The notes under the pieces: model-generated | Told to the model about the DNA's origin: nothing | What the model saw: only the letters and a program-made list of their open reading frames with translations | Database searches by the model: none | In this document: in pieces, positions 46,866 through 58,155 of the stretch | Layout: every line of letters starts with the position of its first letter | Numbering within the stretch: the stretch's first letter is position 1 | DNA from: Papaver somniferum | Lineage: Eukaryota; Streptophyta; Magnoliopsida; Ranunculales; Papaveraceae | Length of the DNA: 64,000 nt | NCBI RefSeq assembly: GCF_003573695.1 | Contig: NC_039368.1 | Location: 82,288,374 to 82,352,373, forward strand | Direction of reading: 5' to 3' | Position numbers and translations under genes: made by a program

Positions 46866-47430
46866 TTAGTAACTTATTGGATCTTAATTAGGACTAGGAG
46901 CATAGAGATAAGATATCGACCTGTTTAAGGAAACTCTAACATAATCCAACTTGTAAAACAATAATCAAATTTAGTAATGATTCATGTTGTTTGTTTGATT
47001 CTATCAAATGAGTCCAATTGCCATTAATCAAACTTTTTTTTTTCTAAGAAAAGGAAGATGCTGACATATAACCATTGTTTAAATCTCAAATGGTTTAGCA
47101 GCTAAACACATACCGACATGATTAAATATAGTTAATTAAACGACATAATCATATATTGGTTCATATTTAGGATGTATACCGCCTAATTTAGTCTCGATTA
47201 AGGTTATACAGAAAGGTTAAGCATTAAACAATCTTTAACAATCCATAAATATGCATATACACAAGTGGTACAAGAATGTCATTTTGCTTTGGTCCATGCT
47301 CAACTGCTCAGATCCCAGTGTCGACATAGAATTAGAATTTTAGTAGTGATAGTGGGAATCGAGCATCTCTCGTGTTAGCGTGTGTTGCTTGTCATGCATG
47401 GCCCATGCAACGAAACGGCAAATGCTTCTT
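46866..47430. repeat. Dispersed duplicate, copy 2 (other copy 12055-12577)
   Basis: Same orientation as copy 1. The best-conserved block is 47308-47428 (from CTGCTCAGATCCCAGTG through GCATGGCCCATGCAACG); the remainder has indels. Confidence 0.65.
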
Positions 47431-47842
47431 TCTTTCTTCCTTTTTTTGCCCCGGAAGACTGACTGCTCGGTAGAGAGGTCGGAAGTGTTGTTTATTCCTA
47501 GTGGTGGATTATGGTGGGAAATGTGGGCAACGTTAGATCGGGTGGCAACCATGCGCGGCTGGTCGTAATCCGGGAAGATTGCTCTTGGTTCATTTAATTA
47601 CAACGATGTTTCCGACTGCTACGAGATCAAGATTAATAGAAGTGGTTGAGCATCTTATGGTGTACTTCTAAAAAAAATATGCTAGCAGCAACTAGAGCAA
47701 AGAAAGCGTCTTGACTCATTTTTTGTTCCAACCTTGGGCCTACGAAACTTATTTGTACAAGTCCAGAGCAACATGAGCTTTCTCGCTCAAAATCAGAAAA
47801 TACGAGCTTTTTGTGCAAGTCCAAGTGTCACCAAACCAGGAG

Positions 47843-47989
47843 ACTTGCAGGCAAAGATGCAAGTCCAAGAGACGCTAGACCAGGGATTTGCAGGCAAAGG
47901 TGCAATTCTAAAAGATGCTGAAACGGGAGTTTGTAGAGAAGAATGTAAATCTAACGCTGCATTAGGGCACTTGCAGGAGAGATGCAAGT
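47843..47989. repeat. Short hairpin array ACTTGCA...TGCAAGT, four units
   Basis: Units at 47843-47865, 47886-47907, 47929-47950 and 47969-47989, spaced 40-43 bp. Arms are ACTTGCA/TGCAAGT with an 8-9 nt purine-rich loop. Partial half-units occur upstream (TGTACAAGTCCAGAG near 47754 and TGTGCAAGTCCAAG near 47811). Confidence 0.75.
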
Positions 47990-48166
47990 ACAGTAAAGGA
48001 GGCATCGCAACCGGAGGCGCTGACAAACAAACATGACAACAGCCTAGAGTTAATCCATTGCCAGGCCTAGAGTTAATCATAGCTATGCCTTGCAAAAAGT
48101 ACGGACAGTGGGATCCTCTCGAAAAAGATGTCTTCAAAACATTGATTTTGCAGGAACACACTCCGT

Positions 48167-48510
48167 GGAACAAGATGTGAATTTACAAAGGCAATAGATG
48201 CAGAAGAGGTGTCTGCTTTGGAAACTATTCTATGGGCTAAAGCCGAAGGAATCACGCGACTGGATAGCGGATTGCAAAAATGTGATAGCTGCCATTAGCG
48301 GTTCAATGGGAAGGATCTAATGGACTTGCTTGCAAGGTTTCAGTGATTGGACTTGTTCTTTTGTAATGAGATCAGCGAACCATACTGCTGTATGCTAGGA
48401 TAAACTCAACAACGAGTGCTTGGCTAAGCTCTCCTCCAGATTTCATCACTGGATTTTTGGAGGATAACGACAATATGAACTTCACTGATTTCGTTAATTA
48501 ATCTTTTACC
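48167..48510 (+). pseudogene. RNase H-like domain relic (plant RVT_3 type)
   Basis: A frame from about 48167 reads GTRCEFTKAIDAEEVSALET then ILWAKAEGITRL. After a frame change come CKNVIAAISGSMG, DWTCSFVMRSANHTA and NNECLAKLSS. This order (a-E-A-x-A-L-x-A-i-x-W-A, then N-x-A-D/A) is the plant RNase H-like domain seen at the end of non-LTR elements and in small host genes. Stops and shifts show it is dead. Confidence 0.6.
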
Positions 48511-48674
48511 TACCGAGAAAAAAGAAAAGTTGGCTCTACTTCTTCCACCTCTTCATAGATCTAACACATCATGCATTGACACTAGAGCTTGAAAATCAAA
48601 CCATCTTGCCGTTGTTGGGCTGGAGCAAGAAAGTTTGAAGGCCCTAATACTTAGGCTGTTGATCTCACTGCTCT

Positions 48675-49959
48675 TTAATCAGGTTTTTTCAAATTCAAAC
48701 AGTTGTCTGCTGCTTCGTTAAACAATCCTTGGACCTGCCTCAATTCTGTTTCTGCAATCACAAATGTAGTTATCGACATCAATATACATCACAAAAGGTG
48801 AATCTAGAAACACAGCATAATAACGAAAATTTGTAGAGAACAAAATGTACAAACTGCCCATAAACTTTACAAATTACCTGCAGCCTCTAGCTGATTTTGG
48901 AGTTCTTGTCCAACTTCTTCATTTTCTGCCTGGATTTCAAGTTTGGGAAAGAGGGTCAGAAAAGTAACTATGTACGGAGTACCCAATATTCATGTGTAAT
49001 TGAGCTTCAAGTGATACCTGAAGTTCAGCTATACGTTTTAATTGAGCTTCCTCATCTCCTTCTGACACTGGAAGTGCCGAAACCAATACGTCGAACTGCA
49101 GATGATAACCAGCAGTATGGTAAACATAGTAAGAAAAAATGCACAATCAGCTTAAACATCAACATAAAATGACGAATTCAGACATCAAAACAATAAAGTT
49201 CGCAAAAGAAAAGAAAGAACTACATATCTCAGAACTGATAATTGAAACTTTGTAAATCAACCATGCTTCTGGATGATTACTCCTTGGAAAGTAAGCGAGT
49301 GCTGCTACTATTGTACACAAGACCGGATGCTAGGTCAAGTGCACAAATGATGAGATTGGAACATTTCTGATTGACAATCTCACCTAGGAGATCTTACTAA
49401 AAGATATAAACAATTTCTAGTAATGCCCCCCCTCGTCAAATATTCTAAAAATTCTTATTTCTACCAATATGCATCGAATTTTCCCTTTTAAATTGTGATA
49501 CTTATCAGTTTACTTGAGTTCAAGGATGACAAAATTTGAAGGCAATCCATATTCCACAGAAACAGACATGCAAGACGTTTTTCTGGTCAAATATTATTGT
49601 CAGTGTAACTAGATGTATCTCGAGAAGTAATTCAACTATAACCGAAACAATACAACCAAACTACTCAGTCATCCAATCACACCATCAGTGTAACAAATGC
49701 ATGCGTATTCACAAGGGTTCTCGCGTTTCTCTTTTTTGCTTTACTATACCTGCTTTGCAGCCTTAACCAGAGCAGCACTCATGAGCTTGGGTTGTTCTGC
49801 AATATCAGCTGGGGTTTCCGTAGTAGTGTTAGCAGGAGGCTCTGGATAATTTGGGGAAAGTCTCACTGGTGGCGCATCTCTTTGAAGTGTTCCAAAAGTA
49901 TTGAAAGCTAGGGATGCAATAGTATTCGCTTGTTCTTGTAGCTGAGATATGATATCCAT
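48675..49959 (-). CDS. MED21: Mediator complex subunit 21
   Basis: Four coding exons on the minus strand: 49959-49750, 49095-49018, 48929-48878 and 48751-48675, all with GT-AG borders and kept reading frame, giving 138 residues, the usual length for plant MED21. It starts MDIISQLQEQANTIASLAF, followed by FGTLQRDAPPVRLSPNYPEP; the middle reads ALPVSEGDEEAQLKRIAELQ; the end reads NEAADNCLNLKKPD. The C-terminal half is helical and fits the MED7-MED21 coiled coil. MED21 belongs to the Mediator middle module, which links transcription factors to RNA polymerase II in the nucleus. An acceptor (CATTTTCAG) 23 nt upstream of the ATG shows that the 5' leader is spliced. The only clearly intact gene in the window. 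Confidence 0.93.
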
Positions 49960-49982
49960 CCTAACAAATTGTCGCCAAAATC

Positions 49983-52900
49983 CTGAAAATGATTAATAAA
50001 TACATAAGAAGAACAAAATGTATGTACATATCAACAACATTGGACTCAATATCGGTTCGTTAAAGCCACTACTGGTTTAAAATTGTAAAGTGCACAAACA
50101 AATGAAATAAAATTGATAGTTCCGTAGGGTTGTTTCAACTATTCACTCGTTTTTGTAATTCTTAACCACTTCTGAAATTGATCAAGCATTTTTAATCCTA
50201 CCAAGGAGGTTATCAATTGGGAATACCATGGCAACTAGAAATTCAGCTCTACCCCGTTATACGTCCTTCTATATTATGATCTAAGGACTAAGACATATAG
50301 TCATGGCCACAAAAAACAGTAAGTCCAACATCTCAAAATCATATTAACAAACAGTTTGGACTAGCTTGTAGTTCTGCCATCTATTGGCTGAGGTTTTCCA
50401 CTAAATGAGACACTTCTCTATGTCTTGACTACATAGGCTTTCCATTTGATGTAGCTGCTAATTTGCAACAGCAAGTCCTCAACATAAAACCAGAATAACA
50501 AATTTAGGGCAACTGCATACAAATAAAGTACAAGAAGAGATAGATACTGGCATAAATGTACCAAACAGATCTATTTTTTGCAACACAGCGTTTACTTTAA
50601 ATAACCCATTTTATTTTCAGATCCAACTGTCATAAAGGCATCGAAATCGTGAACCCTGAAGTGACTCGTTTTTCAAATTTAAGAATCAATCGTACGTTCA
50701 AACGTGAATCGGGGATTCATAGTCAATTTTTTTATTATCAAGTAGCGAAATTTTTTTTACATATAAGTGTAAGGACTCATGGAAATAAACTCACAAAACA
50801 AATGTAGGTTTTTTATGAATTTATGTTTAGCTATCCCAAAGTTATGCTTGTTGTCCCAAACAAACCCCAAAAGTATATGTTCATGTGTTCAAGCATACAA
50901 ATATTAAGCAATTACTACACATATTCATCTGGCAAACAATCACCATCTCCCATTATTAAAAAGAAAAGTCCAAATCTCCGCAGATTTCATCAAAAACTTG
51001 TCAAGCATTAATTAAACTACTTCACAAACAAACTTTTTTCTCTCACACATTTTGTCAAACACTTGTCTAGTATCACTTAAACTACTATATTTTGCATACA
51101 TACTAACAAGTTTAGTCTCAAACACACGTTTTTACTTCAACAACCAAACCCAAATGCAGTAAAATCAGTGGCATAACAAGATTTGAATAAGGAAATACAA
51201 CTACTATAGTCTAAACATGTATTGGGTTTTACCTTAAACTCTTTCTTGGTTACAGAATGTAAAACAATTACAGCTTCTCTATGTTTCTTCTTTTGCATAG
51301 ACTGTTCATAGCTAAATCTGTGATTTTTCGGGTTGATTTTCCATCAACTTTAAGCTTCTTTTTGGAATGGGTTTAACTGAATTTGAAGTGGGTATTGCTG
51401 CCTTACAGGAATTGAAGAGAAAACAGCGAGACTTGAAGATGTTTTTAAATCCCTTGTAGGATTTTAGATATTTTGATGTTCCCCCAGTACACGAGAATGG
51501 ATTTATTAAAAAGAATTTAGAGCTTTCAGCAGACGTACTCTGTATTAGGCAGACCTTAAACTTACAGAAACTTAACACCAATGTGTCAGTGCGTCGCACA
51601 TTAGAAACAACATCAATACACAGCAAGAAACATGGGCAGCATATACAAAAAGAACAAGTAAATGGACAGATATACGCAAATCCAACTACACCAGAAACCC
51701 CGTGATATACACATATTATAGACACAAGCAAACATACCAACTTTTGCTCAAACTCCAAGCCGTAAGCTCTTCCCAAGCTTACTGCCTCAACTCCGCTCAA
51801 AATCTGTGAAAAACAAAACCAAACAGTGTGAGCCACAACCCAATAGAGGTTGTAAGTGTAACAAAAATAATATACCAGAGAAAAGTGATCAATAAAGAAT
51901 TTAAACTAAAGAGTTGAGCATGTCCAAAATCAGAAACACATAAAGCTTGAGAGTTCCACATTCATTCAAAAGATTGTAAAAGAAATACGAGTGAACATGC
52001 TTGATTACGACAAACACGGGGGAACTCCATGGCAAAAGCGAAACTCTGAGATGAAACGTCGTCAACCCAAGCATAAGCACTACTACAACAATATGGAAAT
52101 CCGAAATTCATGCATCTAACTATAAAGAAATGGAACTCAACTGTCCAGAGAAAAACATGGTCATACAAAACTTAGAGCAAGAGATGGAACTAAGAAAAAT
52201 GTATAAAATTCCATTTTGAACAACACTTATCGTATAACTTGAGGGAGGCACCCTAAATTAGATACACAAGTTCAAGTAGGAAAACAGCAATACAATTAAC
52301 AGTTTTGGGATAGAATTGATTAGCTAAAGATGTCAACACCATATAAAAATAGAATTGTTTCAAGTCTGACATAAAAATGGCAAAGCCTTGCAGTTGTACG
52401 AATCTGAAAATTCCACCAAAACGGGTCAGTCCTAATTGCCGAGAGAATTTTCAGTGAACTAACATGACAAACACCTATAAGTTGATATAAGTGAATCAAG
52501 GAACTATTAAAGTGCCCATTCCTTCCTTTTTGCGAAAGTGTGTGCTAGATTCAAACTAGAAAACAAATGCTCCAGGATACAGCACAAGAGAGTTAAAACA
52601 GCATTTCCCTATTCTCATCTTGTCATTTTAACAAACAGTTGGCAGGTTAGTTCAGAATTCAATACGAGACTCGGGTATTGATGGAGATAAAAACTTGGAT
52701 GGTTGCATAGACTTTTTATACCTTCGTAAAACAATTTATGACATTCAAAATTATCGACAGTTCGCATGCAAGGATTAAACACCAGAAAGCATAGGGTTTA
52801 AACCGAATATCAAAACCAGCAGAGATAATTTGAAACAATTTCATGAAATAAAGTTTGAATTTACATAGATCTCAAATACCCATTTGCTAATTCGTATGAA

Positions 52901-53070
52901 TGGTCATAAACATGGAGGAATTAAGCATGTTCAGTAGATTAATATGAAGAAAACATCAAATAAGAAATTGAGAGAAAACCCCTTACCTAGTGGAATCCAA
53001 TTATGTCTCCAAAATCATAGAGTCGATTTGCTTAAATAAAAGAAAAGTTCCTCTTGCTCAGGATGGTGGT
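49983..53070 (-). other. Probable long 5'-leader intron region and promoter of MED21
   Basis: Two candidate leader exons lie upstream on the minus strand. One is 51803-51738 between TTTTTCACAG and GTATGTTTG. The other ends at 52987 before GTAAGG and would start near 53050-53070, just downstream of a TTTTATATTTTT stretch. Neither has a useful start codon in frame with MED21. They could instead be exons of a separate small transcript (an open frame continues from 51836 to 51312). Confidence 0.4.
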
Positions 53071-53264
53071 GAAGCAAAAATATAAAAGGGGAAAGAAGAA
53101 GATGGTGGCAGAGCAAAGAAAACTGAGGAGTTGATCTCCTGTTAACGCTGGTTTTGAACCCTGTAGCTAATCAAGCGCTCTATATTTATCTGAAAACACC
53201 CGTGCTGAGATTTGGGCACTCACCACGACTATATGCATCCGATACTCATCCGTTAATAGTTAAT

Positions 53265-53420
53265 ACCTTCCAACATTGCGGATGGGGGTGCTGGATTACC
53301 AGGGAGAGTAACAAAACAAATATGAGACAGAGGACTTTCATTTTTATGGTATGTGTTTTTATACCCTCTCCAGTAATCCGGCACTCCAATTAGCAGCCAT
53401 GCCCTAATACTAACGTGAAC
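53265..53420. repeat. Foldback near the MED21 promoter
   Basis: The left arm GGGGGTGCTGGATTACCAGG, then GAGAGTA (53284-53311), matches the reverse complement of the right arm GGAGTGCCGGATTACTGGAG, then AGGGTA (about 53360-53388). Total length about 110-150 bp. Probably a small miniature transposon about 0.2 kb upstream of the supposed MED21 start. Confidence 0.6.
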
Positions 53421-54170
53421 AAACTTTAAATTGGTTGTGAGTGGAAAAACATGAACATGCCTAATATATGACTGGGCCTCCAACCATGTACAGTAAGATA
53501 ACTAGTTCATCTGTTATTGAACTTTACATTTACATTTCTTCGGGCGATGAATTTCATTCATTTATATAAATGAATAGTTAGGAATTAAGAGAATAATATG
53601 AATAACCTGAGTATCTAATTTATTTTTAAATGCTTTTTAGAAATTCTAATTTTATAGCTCAAGGGTAAGTACGAAAGACATTGGAGTAAACTAGTGATGT
53701 ATTAACAATTATTAAATCTGTTTTCTTGAAAGAGAAATGTTGAATTAAAATTGAAAAGAACATCTTATATCTTAGCTCTACAGAAAATATTGTCAAGCGT
53801 GTAGAAATCAAGAATCTATGGAATCAAAGAAGCAATAATACCTCACCAGGATCAAACAATTTGGGTTTAAGAAGGATTTATCTTTACAAAATTTAGTTGT
53901 TCCAAATAAGATTCGTTTATGAATTTGTACTAAAGATAAATTTACGTGGTCTAGTCTAACCAAATATGTCAATTTCTTAATTCCTAGTGTAGTCTAATCG
54001 ATTGTGAAAATCAGCCAACAATTTTAAACAAATTTGCTTAACAATTTAAACGCGGATTGCTTTGTATTCCTCATGCATTGCTTTATTTTTATTTTGAAGA
54101 AAACACATTATCGATGAACCAATCACCACATTTATACTCTTTATCTTTTTCATTTCAATAATCATCCATG
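53421..54170. other. AT-rich non-coding DNA
   Basis: No gene recognised. Confidence 0.4.
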
Positions 54171-54299
54171 TGGAAACTATTGATATCCCAAATTCTTGAT
54201 CCGACCAGCATTGTGCAATCCAAGTGCTTCTAACCCGATTGGATTGTGTTACGGCTCAAAGCCAAACAAAATTTTAGTGGTGTTACATACTCAGATTGA

Positions 54300-55170
54300 A
54301 CGCCAAATCAAAATGGGTGATCCTTGGATATGAAAAGGAATTCTGAAAGGGATTGATAATATTTAGAAGAACAATACGTGGAAGATTGAAATGATTACCA
54401 TAATAATATCCGGTAAGATAACTGAATTAATGATTTTTAATAACTCTATCTAATAAAACTCATAGATTCCCAACTAATGTTACTTTGGTGAAGTACCTTA
54501 TCTTTGATAATGAAAATTGGAATATTAACAAGTTGGATAATTGGTTCAATCATAAGGAGATGATAGCTATTAGAAACACCAATCTAAATGCCGAGGAGGA
54601 AGATCATAATATCTGGAAGTTAACTAGTAAGGAAAGTCTCACGGTTAAGTCTCCACACTAGGAAAAAACGGATAACATGTACAATAATTATACTCAAACT
54701 ACGTACACTATTGGAATAAAAATAAGGAAAGTGGATACTTCCCATGGCATTAAACTTTTTCTATACAGATGTGCTCATGGAATTCTCCCAATAAATGCTA
54801 AGACTGCTAGCAATCTTCACTACATTGATCCTATATGCAAGTCTTGTAATCGTCGGGAGAAAACTAAGACACACCTTCTTATTGACTCGCCCTTTGCCAT
54901 CTGTTTGGAAGAGATTATTTAGTAGCAACAACGCTGAACTTGGAACCAATATAAACTTCATGGATTAATTTAACTCTTGGTTTGGTGAAAATCCTGATAG
55001 AAGGCACGAGATATAACAACATACGCCCTTGCTTATTGGTTTATCTGGAAAGTCAGATATGATTATATTTCAAAAAATTGAACTTGGTGCCAATTTGATT
55101 TACAAAAACACTAAACAACATCTTTGTTCATATAATATAGCTAACGATAACCTGAGACACATCCTAAATA
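54300..55170 (+). pseudogene. L1-type LINE relic: end of reverse transcriptase ORF
   Basis: Broken frames in the right order: GDPWI and KNNTWKIEMIT; then NWNINKLDNWFNHKEMIAI; then DHNIWKLTSKESLTVKS; then an open frame at 54677-54922 with the zinc-binding zf-RVT pattern (KLFLYRCAHGILPINAKTAS, DPICKSCNRREKTKTHLLI); then YALAYWFIWKVRYDYI. This is the C-terminal part of plant L1-type polyproteins. No intact reading frame, no poly(A) end found. Confidence 0.75.
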
Positions 55171-55275
55171 ATCCTTATTATTAAATAAATGACATAACTC
55201 AAAAGGAGTAGTACCCCGCAAATGCTTGCTCTCCATGGATAGTCACTAAAATCCCCTAGTTTTTCATTAAGTATA

Positions 55276-56520
55276 GGGTTATTTTGCGTTTCCTCCCCTC
55301 CAAAGATGACTAATTAGAGTTTCCTCCCCAAATAGATCAAAATTAGTGTTTCCTCCCATCATTACATTTTCCATCCAACTTTCAGTTAGCTGAGTCAGCA
55401 GGAGTATATACGTGGCAAAAGATATACGCGTGTCAAATAAAATTCCTTAAATACCCTCATCTTCTCCGATGAAATAAACCATTCCATTTCTCCCTTTAGC
55501 AGCAACCAACATCACTTCAAACCCATCGAACTACCATCAACAGTTCTCAAGTCTCCTTCATGAATCATTCCCTTCAATTCTTCAACAAAATTACAGAACC
55601 CTAGTTTCAATTTTTTCTCACATACAACTTCAAATCTCATCAAAACTACCATCATCCCGGTGACAAAATCAGAGGCAACGTCAAGAACCCTAACCAACAG
55701 AAAACTCAATCTCAGCAACCCATTTCAGTCTCCTCCTCTCATTATCAACGGCTACCAACAGAATATATCAATTCTTCACTATCTTCAATGGTAGAATCAA
55801 TAGTTTCTTTCTCCAATTTGTCGCTGGTTTCACATCTCAAAACACGACCCCAACACTAACTCACTGCCTATTCTTCTACTTAAACCCTTGAAACGACCAC
55901 CGAACCTGTCTTTGATTGTTACATGAAGTTGCAGATAAAAAATTAGAGTTTGGTGCTGAGATTGATTTGGGTATCTGGGTTTGATGGTTCTGTTTAGGGT
56001 TTGAGTCCAATTGGATATCCAGAGATTGAATTTGGTGTATTTGATGGTTGATGTTGGTCGTTTTTGTTGAGGATTTGAATATTGATTGAAGCCATGACAA
56101 ATGGGTTTTACTCGGATTGAGGATTCATCGAAATTGTTCCGAGTAGATATGAAATGGCTTGATAGGTGAAGATGAATTGTTGGAATTTGGAGTTTGGGTT
56201 TCGATTCAAATGGTTCTTTTTTGCAACCCTTCTTTGATTTCCCCATTTAAATGACGACCACTAATCAAAAAGTTTGATTATCCATTGTTTTTTTGGTTCA
56301 TGATGAAGATCCCGTCAGCTTGAAGCATTTTTATCAAGTCAGGGTAGTTCGGACATTTTTATATAAATGTTTTTGTGTATGCCACACGTGCACTGCTGTT
56401 GAGTCAGCTAACTAGGCAATGGAGGAATAGCTAACGATGGGAGGAGACACTAATTTTGATCTATTTTGGGAGAAAACGCTAATTAGCCATCTTTGGAGGG
56501 GAGGAAACGCAAAATATCCT
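55276..56520. mobile_element. Mutator-like non-autonomous element, 1245 bp, perfect 9-bp duplication
   Basis: Flanked by TTAAGTATA (55267-55275) and TTAAGTATA (56521-56529). The inverted ends run about 190 bp: left TATTTTGCGTTTCCTCCCC, CTCCAAAGATG, ATAGATCAAAATTAGTG, TTAGCTGA; the right end is the inverse with few differences. A 9-bp duplication and long ends are the marks of Mutator-like elements. The interior has minus-strand frames (56246-55830 and 55718-55512) without a recognised domain; they could be captured gene fragments. Confidence 0.9.
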
Positions 56521-56635
56521 TTAAGTATATAAATTTACTTTCACATAAGAAAAAAGGAGTCTTTTATCTACAAAATAGCCAACAACATAGATTCACAAAA
56601 CGCCTATATGAAACTAGAGCTCACCTGATGAATAA

Positions 56636-56890
56636 AGCTATAAATTATCATCCGAGATTTTTGGTCCTTCAAAAGCAAGCTTTGTTGTTGTAGAATACCT
56701 AACGGAGTTCTTGAAGAAGGAGGGCCAATTGTATTTGGAACCTGTAATTTTAGAATTTAAAGCCCCGCCATCTCCAGGGGGACAAGATGAAGTTCCCAAT
56801 TGTGAAAAATCATCCGACCTAAAATTAAAACCAGCAAATGAATTTAAAGTGTTTCGTCTCCGATTATTGCTTAGAGAAAGAAAGAATTAA
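56636..56890 (+). other. Possible exon remnant
   Basis: An open stretch of 84 codons without ATG. It reads EYLTEFLKKEGQLYLEPVIL and later FKVFRLRLLLRERKN, then a stop. A good splice acceptor (TTGTTGTTGTAG) ends at 56692, inside it. The composition looks protein-like, but I do not recognise it. Confidence 0.25.
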
Positions 56891-57182
56891 AAGATATGCA
56901 ACGCCTCTGACTATGGTGAAGACGAACAACTTTTTGCCTTAATAAAGTTAAGTATTTATGCCTTGCCACGACATTGGGGAGAAAACCAGGATACTATCAC
57001 CATATAACAACTTTTAATTATGGATGAGACGATTTATGAATAAACATACACTTATTTTGATATAACATTTTTTTTCCTTTTTTTTTATAAACCATGTAAA
57101 GAAACAATACCAGAATCGTTATCGTCACCCTCTACTAAGGTATATTGTTTTAGAATTGTTGTGACTTGTTTTGGTTGTCTTA

Positions 57183-57884
57183 GAGCGTCCACAATCGTGC
57201 GACCATATTAAAGACTAAAACTAAACTAAAAACTAAAAAAAAATTGGTTTAGTTTGTGGTTGCACGCTACAGTGTTGGAGTAAAATTTGGTCAAGCAAAA
57301 ATTTAATGTGCGCCTGAATCCGAGCGTAACTTTAATGTACGCCTGACACACGGGCGTTGTCTACACTAGCATTTCATTTGGGCATACATAACAATAACAC
57401 ATGTTATGGGGCGGAGATGTAATTTTACGCTTCTCATTAGGCGGATGATGCCTAAACGTACGCGCGAGTAACATGTGTAACTTCTATCAACGCCTAATGG
57501 CGCGTAGTATTTATGTCTTCCTGTATGATAGTTGATATATATGTGGGGCGTTTAATAAATCATTCGCCCCATGTGGGGCGGAGATTCTATGTGTACCCAT
57601 TGGGACGGATCTTTAATGTACGCGCGTCCAGGACGAACATTCATTTTACGTCTGACCGCGGAACGAAATAAATATTTACGTCCCGCTTCAAACGTAGATA
57701 CAATCTCTGCTTAATACGAGACACTCTTTTATTTTCCTCCCTATTAAATTTAATTTTATTCCAGTTTTTCGCCCAAATTTACTCCAAAGAGAAAGCAGAC
57801 CAGATTTAGTTTTATTCTTGCCTGATTGAAATTTCGACCACATTTGATTTTACTCCACCTTTTACTCGTACAATGTGGAGGCTC
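57183..57884. mobile_element. Tourist-like inverted-repeat element with internal palindromes
   Basis: Ends GAGCGTCCACAAT (57183-57195) and, inverted, GAGCCTCCACATTG (57871-57884), flanked by TTA on both sides, the duplication typical of PIF/Harbinger-Tourist elements. The middle is GC-rich against its AT-rich surroundings and full of inverted words: TTAGGC/GCCTAA (57437-57455), CATTAGGCG/CGCCTAATG, GGGGCG/CGCCCC (57545-57570), CGCCCCA/TGGGGCG (57565-57580), plus direct repeats of TTTAATGTACGC. Confidence 0.65.
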
Positions 57885-58155
57885 TTAGAACTATCTCCTA
57901 ACTTAACCTTTTTCTCACTTGCCGCCAATCAAATATCCCGTTACCTTAACGCGCCATTTCTACTCGGACCTCATTTAATGTTAACTTCTGTCCTTTTCAG
58001 TCGTAATAAATGTTAACTTAAATTTTTTGAAAATCCTAAAATCACACTTAAAAGAGGGAAAAACGAAAGAAAACAAAGAATTTCCAGAGAATAATAAGCC
58101 AAGTACCGAGAGAAAAAACTAGGGTTTTACCGAGAAGATTTCTGTACAGTTAACT

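Noticed and set aside
47734..48036. 100-codon protein over the short hairpin array
   Set aside because: The frame follows the repeat and shows no known domain; likely accidental.
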